Source: Acholoe squamosa (Eukaryota > Annelida > Polychaeta > Phyllodocida > Polynoidae). Taken from it: a stretch of DNA of 64,000 nt. Each line of letters opens with the position of its first letter. Position 1 is the stretch's first letter. A program made the translations under genes and the position numbers. The stretch is from assembly GCA_949317995.1 (NCBI GenBank), contig OX439051.1, positions 40,427,250 to 40,491,249 on the forward strand. The letters run 5' to 3'. The notes beneath the pieces are model-generated. The model made no database searches, was not told where the DNA came from, and saw nothing but the letters and a program-made list of their open reading frames with translations. This document shows positions 29,211 to 40,827 of the stretch, in pieces.

Positions 29211-32200
29211 TTTATCGTAAACACTAATGCACAGTAAAATCATATTGCTCATCATTAAGCACAGAGGTGTTGGTTAGTACTGTAATATCCCCAGTGCACC
29301 CTGCATAAAAGGTGCACTCTGAGTTGATAAGCTATAAGACGCAGTCTGGACCTTATTTTGAGCCCTTTAGTACTGTTCTTCAAGTTTGCTGATGCTATAG
29401 GGCACAGTATGGGTCAATATTCGCATATAACCCACGTCTTGGTTATGTTCCGATGTAGGTAAAACAAATAGAACAACTGATACAAATTGAGATAAAGAAA
29501 ATTAATCTCATTTGAAGACACTTTACCAATGCAGAGTCACTCTCCAGCCCAAGTTTAACTAATCAGTACTGAAAAGCCTGTAGTCTTAAATCAGGTTGGA
29601 GACGAGCCTATTGTAGGCAGTACATGGGCCACTATACAGATACTCTTAAACTGTGTAGCCTGATGGGAAGGTCTCCAGGGGGATGTCAGGAAGGGCATGC
29701 TGTACTAAAGGGGTCTCAAAAGACACTAAGAGCTGGAGGGAAACCTGACGATCACTTATTGAAAGCCCCTGTAATGAACATTTAAGCGCCAAACCGCTCA
29801 TATATTGAATCTCCTGTTTCCCCAGGGCTTAAACAAGGCAGGCGCTTATTCAAGATGCTATTTAATGCATATTTCAATACCCTTGTAACTTGGGAGCATT
29901 TCTTTGAGATGAGTATCTATTTGACACAATGGTGCTTGTATATAAGCCAATACATTGGATAGAGATTAATGTAGAGGGATGAGTGGGATCATTATGAGCA
30001 TGGATAGCAATAGTGCACACACATATGTCTGCACATTTTCTGGATTGTGGTCAGATGTCATAATTAAGAATGGGATATTTGCTATAACCACAAATTATTC
30101 TTTGAACCTGTACTCTATTTATAATGCTAAAGTCTGAACTAAAGCGAAAGGAAATAACTTTTTTTTTTTGTTACCAGTGTCCATTTCCCCACAAGGCATC
30201 TCCCTCTTACTTAGACCTATATCCTCATATTCAATTCAGCTTCCATCATGGAACAAAGCAAATGCGAGAAATTCAAACTAGCTTACCTTTAAATTTCTTG
30301 TCACCCCCATGGATGATGACTGAGATGCATGGCCAAAGACTGCAGTAGTTTCTCACTGATTATATTACCTTGTGCAAGGGCATGCTCATTAACCTTTCAC
30401 GATTGCTTCTGTAAAATATGCAGCTGCATCACCCACTAAAACTGTTTCCCCACAGACACACACAGTTCTATACACAACTCAACTAGATATTCTACTACAT
30501 ATGTGATGCTTGGTTTATCAATGATAAGAGATAATTGCCCAATAGCTGTTTCCGTCTAGGGGTTGAATGAAATGAGTCAATCTTTGACCATGTATAAAAT
30601 GGCTTGTTTTATGTTTTCTTATGACTGACCTTTACTCTTTGAATTAACATTGGGATAATGCACTTCTGTTGCAAATCTGTGGGCAGATGAGGGGAAAGGT
30701 CCCTTCCTGCGGGATTTTTAGTACTGGATTTGGTCACTAGGGGAGCTGGAAAGACAAAAAGTGTGAAAAATAGACCAAAAATAGCTTTTATGTACTTTTT
30801 TACACAGAAAAAGGTGGTTTTCTCAAAAAGGTTCTATTTCCTGGCACTTCCTGTATATTTAGAATGTAAATGGAACGTTTTGAATACAAAACAAGGCCTA
30901 AATAAGGGTTTTCAGAGAAATGTGCTGCCATGGCAACCAAAATTATATTCCAAATAGAAGAAAAATAATGTCAACTGATAGAATGATTTATGGAGTTTCA
31001 TACGCTGAAAAAAGCATAGAGATACAATTTCTAGATCCAAAGTTATGCCCAAATGTATGGACAGGGATGGTCATTTTTTAATTGATTATTTAAATTATTA
31101 TGCTAATTAGATGCCTGATTTGATTAAAACAATGAATGATTGAGCTTATTTGCTGTTTTGATAAAGTCATGTCATTCCATTTTCGTGAAGCAATATCTCC
31201 ACGACCAGAAGGGCTATCTAAGAGTGTTATATCTCATTTTAAAGCTGGTAACATCAATTTTAAATTTCATATTTAACCTCGGAGGACCCTTTCCCCTCAC
31301 CTGTTCACATCTGTTGATGAAGTAAGGCCAGACATATGTAGACAATAACCTGATGGGAGTTCTAATGGCAGAGATATTGATGGAAATGACATAGTGAGGT
31401 TTTGATTAAGTAAGAGTTTAGCATAAACTGCGTAGAGTGTGAGTAGTTTGCAACAAAATTTTCATTCAAAAGTTATTAAGATTCCAGGAGTGCATTTCTT
31501 AATAAAATTAATGATCATAATTAATGAATTCATGTCATCCAGAACTCAATTCCCTCCAAAGTCCCTAGCTTACTTTTTTTTTTTTTTGGGGGGGGGGTTC
31601 ATAAATAGAGGTGGGTAATATCAAAACATTCTTTACAATCACACACAAACCTTAATTCACGGTATTGTCTAAGCCCATTAGATTCAGAACTATGGCATCC
31701 ATATGGATAGACCATTACTAAGTTAAACAAAAATGAATTGATCAACCAATGTCTTGGTACCGATGCATATATGTGCACTAGACACTAAGAAATGACAGAA
31801 AGGATGAAGTTAAGACCCCTTTTAGATGGTCTGGTGATGTCTGGAGTGGATGGAAAAGGCACAAACTATAGTAAATGCATTTCTGCTTAAATGTCTAACA
31901 TAGCATAGACCTTATACATGTAGACCTACAAGCAATAAAATCAGAAGGCCCATCAACCCAGATAACCCTAAAGTGGCAATTTTGGTCATAGAGTGATAAA
32001 AATATGCCCTGTTCACAATTTCGGACTTTTATCTGCACCGTGTCCAGAGATATGAGGGATTGCTTACGGTCCTACATGTAGGACAGTAGGACTTAGGACT
32101 ACTGTCTTTTGAAATTTGTGTGCTTTTGGTTGCCATGGAAACCACAATTCCTGTACGAGACTGCCAGAAACTGACAAATAAGCTTATATATGGCCATTTA

Positions 32201-33413
32201 TGCCAAACAAGAAATTTCAATGTTTTAGCTATAGCGGATCCAAAGATTAGCACCCTCCTACATTAGGACTTTGGGTGTCTGTCTTCTCTGAAAAGGTCCA
32301 AATCTTTACCAGAGGGTAATTTTCTAAGTAGTAGGTATTTTGGGACATGTGTGTAATGCCATAAAAGTACCTCAGAATACCCTTATGGAGCATTTTTGGA
32401 AGCTTTGGGTCTAGAACTATAGGATGCAGCATTTTACTTCCATTTCTGTTTAGTTTACTTGCGGATATAGACCTCTTCCCATGATGTCACTTAGGCATCC
32501 TACATGTAGGACGGTAGGGCTCTCTGGGCTCTCCTCACAGTGGGAAAGAGGGATGTTCTGCCAAAATGGCTACTGATAATGCATTCTTATCCTTATCAGT
32601 TCTCTTTTTGAACTAAAAATCAAAACCTTCTCTGTATCGTAATGCCATCAAGCCCTTCCCCTGTTGAGAGAAAGCTTTAAACTAATTTTGACATTTTCTT
32701 GTTGAAGATACTCATCAAAGAGCAATAAAAAGGATCATTTTGTGCATCAGATATAACATGATAATTTCAGGCTAAGGATGAAGTCATCCCCCTAGGACCA
32801 GCACCTGTTGATTAGATAGGTATGTGAGAAACGAGATCTAAGGTCCATGACACATCGAGTATAGCCTTGATCCCTTTTCCACTCATACAGGAAGAATGGC
32901 GCCACAGGATATATCATTAGTGGCAATGTAAAGCCTTGCAGGATATGCGCAATGTCCCACACACAGAAAGAGGGCCTTTAAAAAGAGCTCAAACAGCGCT
33001 CTGATAGTCCTAAGATTCTGTACTGTTAATTCATATTTATAAGCACTATCCTTTGGGAAACAGTCAGGGAGGGTAAGACTCACTTCTTCAGGCTCAGGAT
33101 TTGCCAAGCATAAGTTCAAGAGAATGTCGAGAATACATTGAATATACTATGTCCTCACATATCTGGGTCTCCGGGTTCAGCGGAAATATGGTATAATATC
33201 TTGACTTCAAGTATTATACTGTAAGGTGCAAAAGGGTTTAGCTTTGCATATAAGATACAGCTTAAATGCAAAGTTTTAAGGTAGATGTCTTGGGACATAT
33301 CTTTGTTTATACCACGATTTCTGGGTTACTCAGTGCTTTTTGGTGGCTATTCCAATACACATATCTGTCGATATTGCACACCCTATAGGCTGTAGCATCA
33401 CTTTTGGAAGGCG

Positions 33414-33470
33414 TGCGGTTATCCATGGATAACCCGCACCCCGTGCAGTTATCCATGGATAACCCGCACG
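33414..33470. repeat. Paired perfect palindromes GTTATCCATGGATAAC
   Basis: The 16-bp perfect palindrome occurs twice, at 33418-33433 and 33448-33463, 30 bp apart. Each extends towards GTGC...GCAC outer arms. Homologous to 21095-21152. Confidence 0.85.
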
Positions 33471-33532
33471 CCTCTTATGTCCTTCCATGTCATATGTTAC
33501 ATGTTAAAACCAACAGACCATTTCATTGCCAT

Positions 33533-33599
33533 GGTAGGGGTCGAACCTGCACTCTCAGGTCCTTAGTCCAACTCCCTATGCATTGCGCCACAGGGACTG
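33533..33599 (-). repeat. tRNA-Arg-like SINE head, unit B
   Basis: Minus-strand copy of the tRNA-Arg-like piece at 21222-21289, with the same GTGGCGCAATGCATAGGG and GGTTCGACCCC boxes. Confidence 0.65.
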
Positions 33600-33724
33600 A
33601 CGAGAGAAGCTTGGTTAGAACCAGGTCTTGCTTTGATACAAAGCCCAGGAAGGCGATGACTGCAGGCTGTCCGCTACCATAACCGTGGGAATCATTCATA
33701 CATAACCAAGCCTAGAATGGAGGA

Positions 33725-33800
33725 GACGCGGTGGCCTAGCGGTTAGCGCGTTGCGCTCAGCCGTCGGAGGTACATGGATCGAGCCCCACACCGGGCGCAT
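33725..33800 (+). repeat. Second tRNA-like SINE head, unit B
   Basis: GGTGGCCTAGCGGTTAGCGC (A-box-like) and GGATCGAGCCC (B-box-like) at tRNA-like spacing, then GGGCGCATC and a T-run. Homologous to 21541-21614. Confidence 0.6.
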
Positions 33801-34477
33801 CTTTTTTCGCCGTGTGCGGTGTCGCTGTCCGCTGCCAGGCGACGAGGTGTACTATACACAAACATAACAGCGAGACGCATCTTTTTTCGCCGCTAGAACT
33901 AAACCAACCAAAGGAAGCCTAGCCGGGCGCCGAGGCATCTGTATCGATTGTGTACAAACACTATTTTTCGCCGTGTGCCGCTGCCAAGGCTAGCCGAAAC
34001 GGCCGCTGTCGCTGTCCGCTGCCGGGCACCGAGGTGTATGTACCTGTACACACACAATGGCTGGCATCGAGTCCCGGGGAGGGGGAATAATTTTTGTTTT
34101 CAAATTGAATTTATTGGTATTCTATTGATTATTGATTGGTTTCGTGGTATGAAATAAGTAGTCAATGGATAACTCATGACTCGTGTGTGTTACCAAAGGC
34201 TAATAACACTCGGCCTACGGCCTCGTGTCATTATCCTTCACTAACACACACTCATCATGAGTTATCCATTGGTTACTTGTTCAATATATCATTATGCAAA
34301 TTATCTTTTTCTTAATAGTAAGGGAGTCAATCTTTATAAAAGAACTTTGGCATATTGAAGAAAACAGTTTTTGTCAGAGTGTGGTATTTACAAGACTGGA
34401 TGGACTACCACTTGCTTGTCTGACATTGTTTTTATTCATAGTCACATTGATCTTATATGCTTCTGTGCGTTAACTGA

Positions 34478-34568
34478 TTTTGATAGTTGGGATGACAATG
34501 ACAGGAATTGGTTTGACACAAGCTGGCCTGACCGCTGGCAACTGTCTGGCATCATGATTTCAGCTTAA
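34478..34568 (+). repeat. Conserved block B, coding-like frame
   Basis: Reads DRNWFDTSWPDRWQLSGIMI and then a stop, inside a 65-codon open frame from 34371. See block A at 24561. Confidence 0.4.
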
Positions 34569-34925
34569 GGTGGCAGACTAAACTCAATAAGACTGGTAGG
34601 ATCAGCAAAGTGTCAGGCAAGTCACATTGGGTCAGCACAATTATTACCAGTGGTAATTCCAATAGCAAGTAGATCCTCCAGGGGGGACTGATAACAGCTT
34701 TGGTTTGAATATTTGAATATTATCTTTTGAAAATCTACCTTATTGGTTTTCAAATGAATATTCCTGCATATGACATGATTTCACTGGGATGATATAAAAT
34801 TACATAGTTCGTAGCCTATAATAAAATGAACATAGCAATCTAGAGGCTCATTTAGATGCTCATTTGGACTTAAGGGGACAGGTATAAACCTATTAAGTTT
34901 GTCTTAAATAGTGGATATTCGATCC

Positions 34926-35277
34926 CTGCTCTAAGTAATGAGCTATATCACTATAACGAGGATCTCATTGTGCTGAATAAGTCAGCCGCATGTAACCCCA
35001 AGAGAAGCTCCAGTACACAACACTAATTCATCTTGAGCCGATTACTGGTGAGTCACCACACTAAGGGTCTTATAGAGTAGTAGGTGCTTTTCTGGTTCTG
35101 GTACCATGCCACATTGTCTGAACCCCACTAACTATGTGATATCAGCTACCATGCTAAGAGAATAGGCAACAATAGCAGTGAACTTTATATGTGTGTCAGG
35201 AGATGCAATAGGAACTTGCACTGCCTTGTCATCTATACCTCATTTATTTATTGATGTACATTATAAACTAGCACTTA
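34926..35277. other. Junction between units B and C
   Basis: No gene or repeat recognised. The equivalent place between units A and B holds the LINE fragments. Confidence 0.4.
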
Positions 35278-35469
35278 TTGCAATTACTAATGCAAAGTAA
35301 AATCATATTGCCCATCATTAAGCGCAGAAGGGACCTTATTTTCAGTCTTTTGGTACTGTTCAACTCTTGCTAATGCCATAGCGCACAGTAGGGGGTCCAT
35401 CCTTACACATAAGCCATGTTTGTAAAAATCTATTGCCAAGCACAATGGTATATGAGAATCTTTATATCT

Positions 35470-35567
35470 CCCAATGGCCACAGAACGTTGTATCAATATT
35501 GAAACAATATCGATCATTGTTGATCAACGTTGTTTCAATGTTGAATAAATGTTCTGTGCCCACTGGG
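35470..35567. mobile_element. MITE-like element with CCCARTGG ends
   Basis: 98 bp. Left end CCCAATGGCCACAGAACGTT, right end the inverse of CCCAGTGGGCACAGAACATT. Flanked by ATCT on both sides (35466-35469, 35568-35571), possibly a target duplication. The interior is made of TTCAACATTG-like inverted units. Similar ends are widespread in animal genomes; I do not assign a superfamily. Confidence 0.75.
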
Positions 35568-36565
35568 ATCTGCATCAATTTTATACACTGATGGCCAGTT
35601 CCCAGGCATTCGCTTTTCTTGTTTTACTTTCCAGTAAATCCAAAGGTCACTGCCTGAATTACAACACACTAGGTCAGCAACATTGGAATTTTTCCTTGAG
35701 GAAATACATCGATCCTATTGTGAGGTATTACCTTCAAGGTCTAGGAAAATTTAGAGTAGTTAAGATGTTATTAACTAATGACGACTGTTGCCATAAATCA
35801 GAGCTTCTTGGCTCATGGTGAAACACATCCCAGGAGCTGTAGTATCAGAGTATGAGCAATTACCACCTGTGGGTGGATATGTATGCGAGAAATGCGATCT
35901 AAGGTCAGTGCCACACTGAATATAGCTTTGATGTCTTTTTTCTCAAGCAGGAAGAAAGGAGCTTCAGAAGATATCATTAACAGCTCCATGGGGCCTACAA
36001 CAATACTCCCAATGTTCTACACAAAGAAACGAGGCCTTTTAAGGATCCTCTAGAGTCTTCTCTGTAAGTTCCAGAGTACTGTATTGTTGGTTTTAAGGAA
36101 CACCACCCCTTGGGGTAGAGAAGCAGACAAGTGTATTGCTATAATTATGGCAGTGTCTGGAGATTATATACTATTTTCGGAGATGTCTATTGTTTATCAT
36201 TGCTGACAAATGTCAGGGAGGATTTGGGGTCGTACCATTGAAAAGCGAGATCTGGTTCATTACTTTGAACTGGTCTGTGTTTTAGGGAGACTAGAAGCGT
36301 GTGTGTATTGAGCCCAAGAAATATATTAAAATGAGAGAAATTCCACACCAATGAATTTATGCAGATGCTTTAATGGTTGTGTTGTATGTACGACAAAACA
36401 GCCTTGCAACAATTGTCTTTCATTACTTAGATAGTTCATAACATGTTATTGATAGTCTGTGTGCTATATGCACTTTACCAGGGCAAATACTTGAAAGTTG
36501 ATGGCTGTTGTGGTTACAGTCGTAGTCAGATTGATCTTATAACTTCTAACTGTTGAATAACATTA

Positions 36566-36650
36566 ATAGACGATGGCAGCCATGGGAATTGGTATGACAC
36601 GAGCCAGACTGACCCCTGGCAGCTGTCTGACTTCATTATTCAGTTTAAAG
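36566..36650 (+). repeat. Conserved block C, coding-like frame
   Basis: Reads GNWYDTSQTDPWQLSDFIIQ in the frame equivalent to blocks A and B, and here the frame stays open to 36883. No protein family recognised. Confidence 0.35.
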
Positions 36651-36700
36651 TGGCAAACCAAACTGAATGGGACCAGCGGCATCACAGGAGTATCATGCAA

Positions 36701-39700
36701 GTCATTCTGATTCTCAGAATGACAAATAGATTCACCGGGATTTTTAGCTTAAAACGTTCTCTGCTTGTGAATCCAGCTTTCTACATGTATAGGTCGATTA
36801 TACATGAAATTATTGGTCTGGAAATATCAATTGCAATGTATCTATGCATACATTCGATTTTAACTGAATCATTTTTAATGTAATATACACTTTTTAAAGT
36901 TTATAGGAACATCTCTACTGTCTTCCTGAAACAAGAGTATCTCTTACTACCCATTTTAAGCTTACATTCAAACCTAGCATATATGTGGGAGGACTTTCAA
37001 AGGATCTGAGCATGTTATTCCAGGTCTGCTTAATGTCCAAGGAGTCAAGTGAAGTTGTAAGGGTATCCCTTTTCTCAGTGCTCATCTCATTTCTCCATGG
37101 ACCAGTGAAATCGTTGAAAATCTTTCCAAGGCCTAAATTCTGTGGCTGCTTATTTTAATGAAGTAATTGGTAATTTAATTGATCCAAGGATACCACGAAG
37201 GAAATGTCCACAGTCATTGCAAAACATAAAGTATAGATACTACGGAAGACGTAATCTGGTGTCCATGTAATGTAAGATTTTTTTAACATTTAATATTGTA
37301 CTGTACTATGTAAAAAGATCTTATATATTCAGTGAATTAAATCAGGAAATCAGTTACCTATTGAATAAAGCTGAGATTCTAAGCAGCCAGAGGTAAAAAG
37401 AAAAAAGGTTTACGTCCACCCACCCTATTGTGTTCGGGTACACTGTCCACCCACCATGTGGATATGCAGTAGAGTCCTTCTTATTCTGAAATACAGTTGT
37501 ACCTGCTGTAGGTATGAACCTACAAACCAAATGTGAAATGTGCTGGGTATACAGGTGATTCTACTGCCTAATCACAGGAGTTTCTATAGCCCATTTACAA
37601 TTGCGGCTGAGAGTGTAGTCTTACTGACTACACATTCTCATATGGCCATCCTCTAAGTCCTATTAGTACCTCTCTGAAGGGTTAAACCAGTAATAAATAA
37701 AACACCACTGACAGGATGGATGAGCTATGGTGAGGTACAATGAACACTTCCCTGTGATAAATAAGTTAGAGAGTCTCTCAAGGGGAGTTAATGTATAGCC
37801 TGACTAATCTACAATCCATGAGCAGTTCACTGAGCTACTTATTGCCTTTACCACTTTAGTAAGGATCTTCTGTTATTTTTACTTGATTCTTATTTTGTCT
37901 AATCTCATGCCAAACTTTCTGAACTAATGTAATAATTTGAGATCATGATTAGAGATTTCCACCTACGGCCTGGAAATGAAAGAGTTAAATATAAAAGCTA
38001 CGAGGGAGTATATTATTGATTTATGCTAATGTAACAGGCCCCAGGGGATGAGATTTCTTTAAATAGATACGATTTCCTTACATTGCTTTAAGCTATCCCT
38101 TTTCCATTCACTTAGTCTAATCAATTTATGGGTATGGGGTTTACCTGTATTACACACGGTGCCTCACATATCTCCTTCCCTCATAAACACAAATCCCAGT
38201 ATCCATCCTGTTTAACAGCCTCACAAATGTCATATGTATGTAACTTATTTTGTGATGTGGTTATTTTTGTTAGGATATTGTCCAGAATAAGAAATTATTG
38301 ATAGATACAATCCAAAATAGACTATTGTGTGGTGTGGTCATTCTGAGTCCAGTAGCAGACTGTAAATGTGACTTCTCTCCTGTGTCAGCATAAACACATT
38401 AGGTCACTATATGCAACACTTTTATTCTTTAAGGACCACATGATGCATGTAGGTTCATGTTGCATGTTGCACCAATGCAGTGGGGATGAGTCTCTTTCTC
38501 AGTATCAATCTATAAAATCATCATCATAATGCATGAATGCAGACCAGGTGGGTATATTCACCAGCGATGCATTCATGCATTATGGCCTCCAATGGACATG
38601 ATGCATTAATGCATTATGCAGCACTTCGAGGTTAAGTGCTCAGAGAGGACAGTAACATGACCAGTTCCCATTAGGTCACAGTGCATCTATATGTATATTA
38701 CACATACACCCATGGGTATGACAGCTCGTCTTATTGCCTTCTTCTGGTGCCTATAATGGGCAAAAACAAGGCAGTTAACCCTTTATAGGCTGCATTCTAA
38801 TTCAATGCATCATCTCCAGTTTATGTGCATGAATGTAGCCATGACAATTGGCCCAGTCACCAGTATTGTCTGCAGCATTACCAGAGGCAATACTATACTA
38901 CTGAAGGGACAAGCATGGCACACCAATGAAGTTCTGCTGAGTTATTTGCCAGCACTGCATCTTTGCATCATGTGGATAAATGAACACGAACCCTAACGAA
39001 TCATGTGGCTTTTAAGCATTAAGAAATCGAAACAGAGACAGGTCGTATTACTGTGATCAATAGTTCATTGGTTTCAGAGGCTGATGTTTTGTGATCAGAT
39101 TGCTGTCAAAGCGGTGTCAAATACCTGTTCCACTGAACCCAATGGAAAAAGCTTTCATTTGGTTTGGCTGGATTGCCTCAATACAGATTACTGTTGTATT
39201 TCAATGAGAAAGGCCTCTTTTCCTTTTGGCTGATTTCCCTCTGTCCTTTTCCTCTCTAATATAGTTGCCTTGATCTGTTTTTTGGACCTCAATGTAGGTT
39301 GCAAGATTGTGACAATTACTTGTCGCAGTTGGCTTAATGGTAGAGGAGTAACTCAGAAGTGCTAATTTTGAAAGAGGGAAACAAAAGAAAGACAAGGGGT
39401 CAATGGTTAGGAGATTATGTTAAGGATTCAATTGAAAATTTAGGATCTAAGATCTATGATCAAGAGGCCCGTGTTAAGGATGCAATTGAAAGGATTCAAT
39501 TTAGGATCTGTCATCTATGATCAAGATATTAGGATTTCATATTTAAATTTGACGATCAATTCTGAGTTTAATATCAATTCTACAATATTTACAACATTTT
39601 TAATAGGATCTTAGATCAAAATTATCAGAACAAACATTATTTTAATACGGAATCTAAAAGCCCTTCATATGTTGTGTGTTTTGCAATTTATTAATCTATA

Positions 39701-39778
39701 ACATACTTTCAGGAAAGTAAACACAGCAATGCTGTAATGCCGTGCGTATTCCTTTTATGATCCAAGGAAAAAAGATAT
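36701..39778. other. Intergenic DNA
   Basis: I see no supported gene. Pieces of the dispersed ATGCATTAATGCAT-type repeat lie at about 38440-38650 and 38800-38850. Confidence 0.5.
38440..38650. repeat. Dispersed ATGCATTAATGCAT-type repeat
   Basis: Contains the perfect 14-bp palindrome ATGCATTAATGCAT (38601-38614) within AATGGACATGATGCATTAAT. Variants of the same phrase recur at 43075-43290, 59560-59850 and 60595-60700, with fragments near 18790, 20150 and 58790. Family unknown. Confidence 0.6.
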
Positions 39779-39825
39779 CTATGGCCTTTGGAATGGACCT
39801 ATACTTAAATATATGCTCTGAATGT

Positions 39826-40792
39826 GGTGCTTCCTCGCTCTCCATGTATAATCCGGTCCCATTGCTATAGTATGGAGTAAACCTATGCCTGGATTAAAAT
39901 ATGCAAATAAGGAATGTGTGTGAGGATTGGGAAGTGTGTTTGTGGTATAGGTGATGGTGGTGTCACAATGGTCACTAACATCCATCTGATAACTTTTGAA
40001 GATCAAAATTGACCATATATGGCGTGGATCCCTGTGATTCCTGAAACCAAGATGGCCGACACACAAGGAAAACAAAAGAATTAGGTAGTTGAGGTCTTTC
40101 AATGGTCACTAACATCCATCTGATAATTTTTGAAGATCAAAATTGACCACATATGACCTGGATCCTTGTGTTTCCGAAAACCAAGATGGCCGACACACAT
40201 GGAAAACAATAAAATTAGGCACTTGAGGTGTCCTGATGGTCACTAACATCCATCTGATAACTTTTTAAGATCAAAATTGACCATAAATGGCCTGGATCCC
40301 TGTGTTTCCGAAAACCAAGATGGCCGACACACATGGAAAACGGTCCAAAGACTCCAAATAATCCAATGCCACGCCACTTAAAACTCCTAAAAAAGTGCAT
40401 CATACTTATGTGTACATGTATACATAAATATACATGTAGGTGGCCTTTAGTCGGTTAATAGTCAGTGGTGCTGAGAAATGCACCACCAGCAGAAGAGAAC
40501 CACATGGTGCTGGGAGAGGTGGTGCCAGGCAGGTATGGGGCCACCCCAGGAGCACAGCCACCACCACCGTTCAGAGGTGGGCGGGGGTGGGGCTATATAT
40601 ACTATATACCATGGCTCTGCCTGAGGTGTCCCTACCACCACTCTGTCCCCAGGGTCTACAATAACAGGTCCACCAACACCACCACTGCCACCACTTCTGT
40701 GCTTGACTGATTTGCATATTTTAATCCAGGTATAGGCATACTCAATACTGTACCTATGCGACAGGATTATACATGGAGAGCGAGGAAGCACC
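39826..40792. mobile_element. Terminal-inverted-repeat element with internal tandem repeat
   Basis: 83-bp inverted repeats, left 39826-39908 and right 40710-40792, each with about 13 mismatches in the middle and near-perfect outer ends (GGTGCTTCCTCGCTCTCCAT). The interior holds three 134-bp tandem units and a GC-rich stretch. No transposase and no clear target duplication, so a non-autonomous DNA transposon is the best guess. Confidence 0.7.
39970..40345 (+). repeat. 134-bp tandem repeat, nearly three units
   Basis: Units start at 39970, 40104 and 40238 with GGTCACTAACATCCATCTGA. The third is slightly short. Units differ at scattered bases. Each carries AAGATGGCCGACACACA. Confidence 0.92.
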
Positions 40793-40801
40793 CCTCCTAT
40801 A

Positions 40802-40827
40802 GCCGTTCGTTCCTAAGAACGAACGGC
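40802..40827. terminator. Perfect 11-bp hairpin beside the TIR element
   Basis: GCCGTTCGTTC, loop CTAA, then the exact inverse. It lies 10 bp outside the right inverted repeat. It looks like a factor-independent terminator stem but the genome is eukaryotic, so function is unknown. Confidence 0.4.

Larger units (their letters stand above)
29215..34925. repeat. Diverged tandem duplication, unit B
   Basis: Second long unit, matching unit A block by block and beginning with a block (29215-29440) that also opens unit C (35278-35430). That gives a unit length near 6 kb. No recognisable protein. It contains its own SINE-like composite at 33360-34160. Confidence 0.7.
35278..36700. repeat. Diverged tandem duplication, partial unit C
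   Basis: 35278-35430 matches 29215-29440. 35850-36130 matches 23095-23340 and 32805-33080. 36566-36650 matches blocks A and B. The middle of the unit is missing, and a small MITE-like repeat lies inside (35470-35567). Confidence 0.6.

Noticed and set aside
32883-33119. 78-codon minus-strand frame in unit B
   Set aside because: The homologous blocks in units A and C do not keep this frame.
39970-40345. CRISPR array
   Set aside because: Contiguous 134-bp units with no short repeat-spacer alternation, in a eukaryotic genome.
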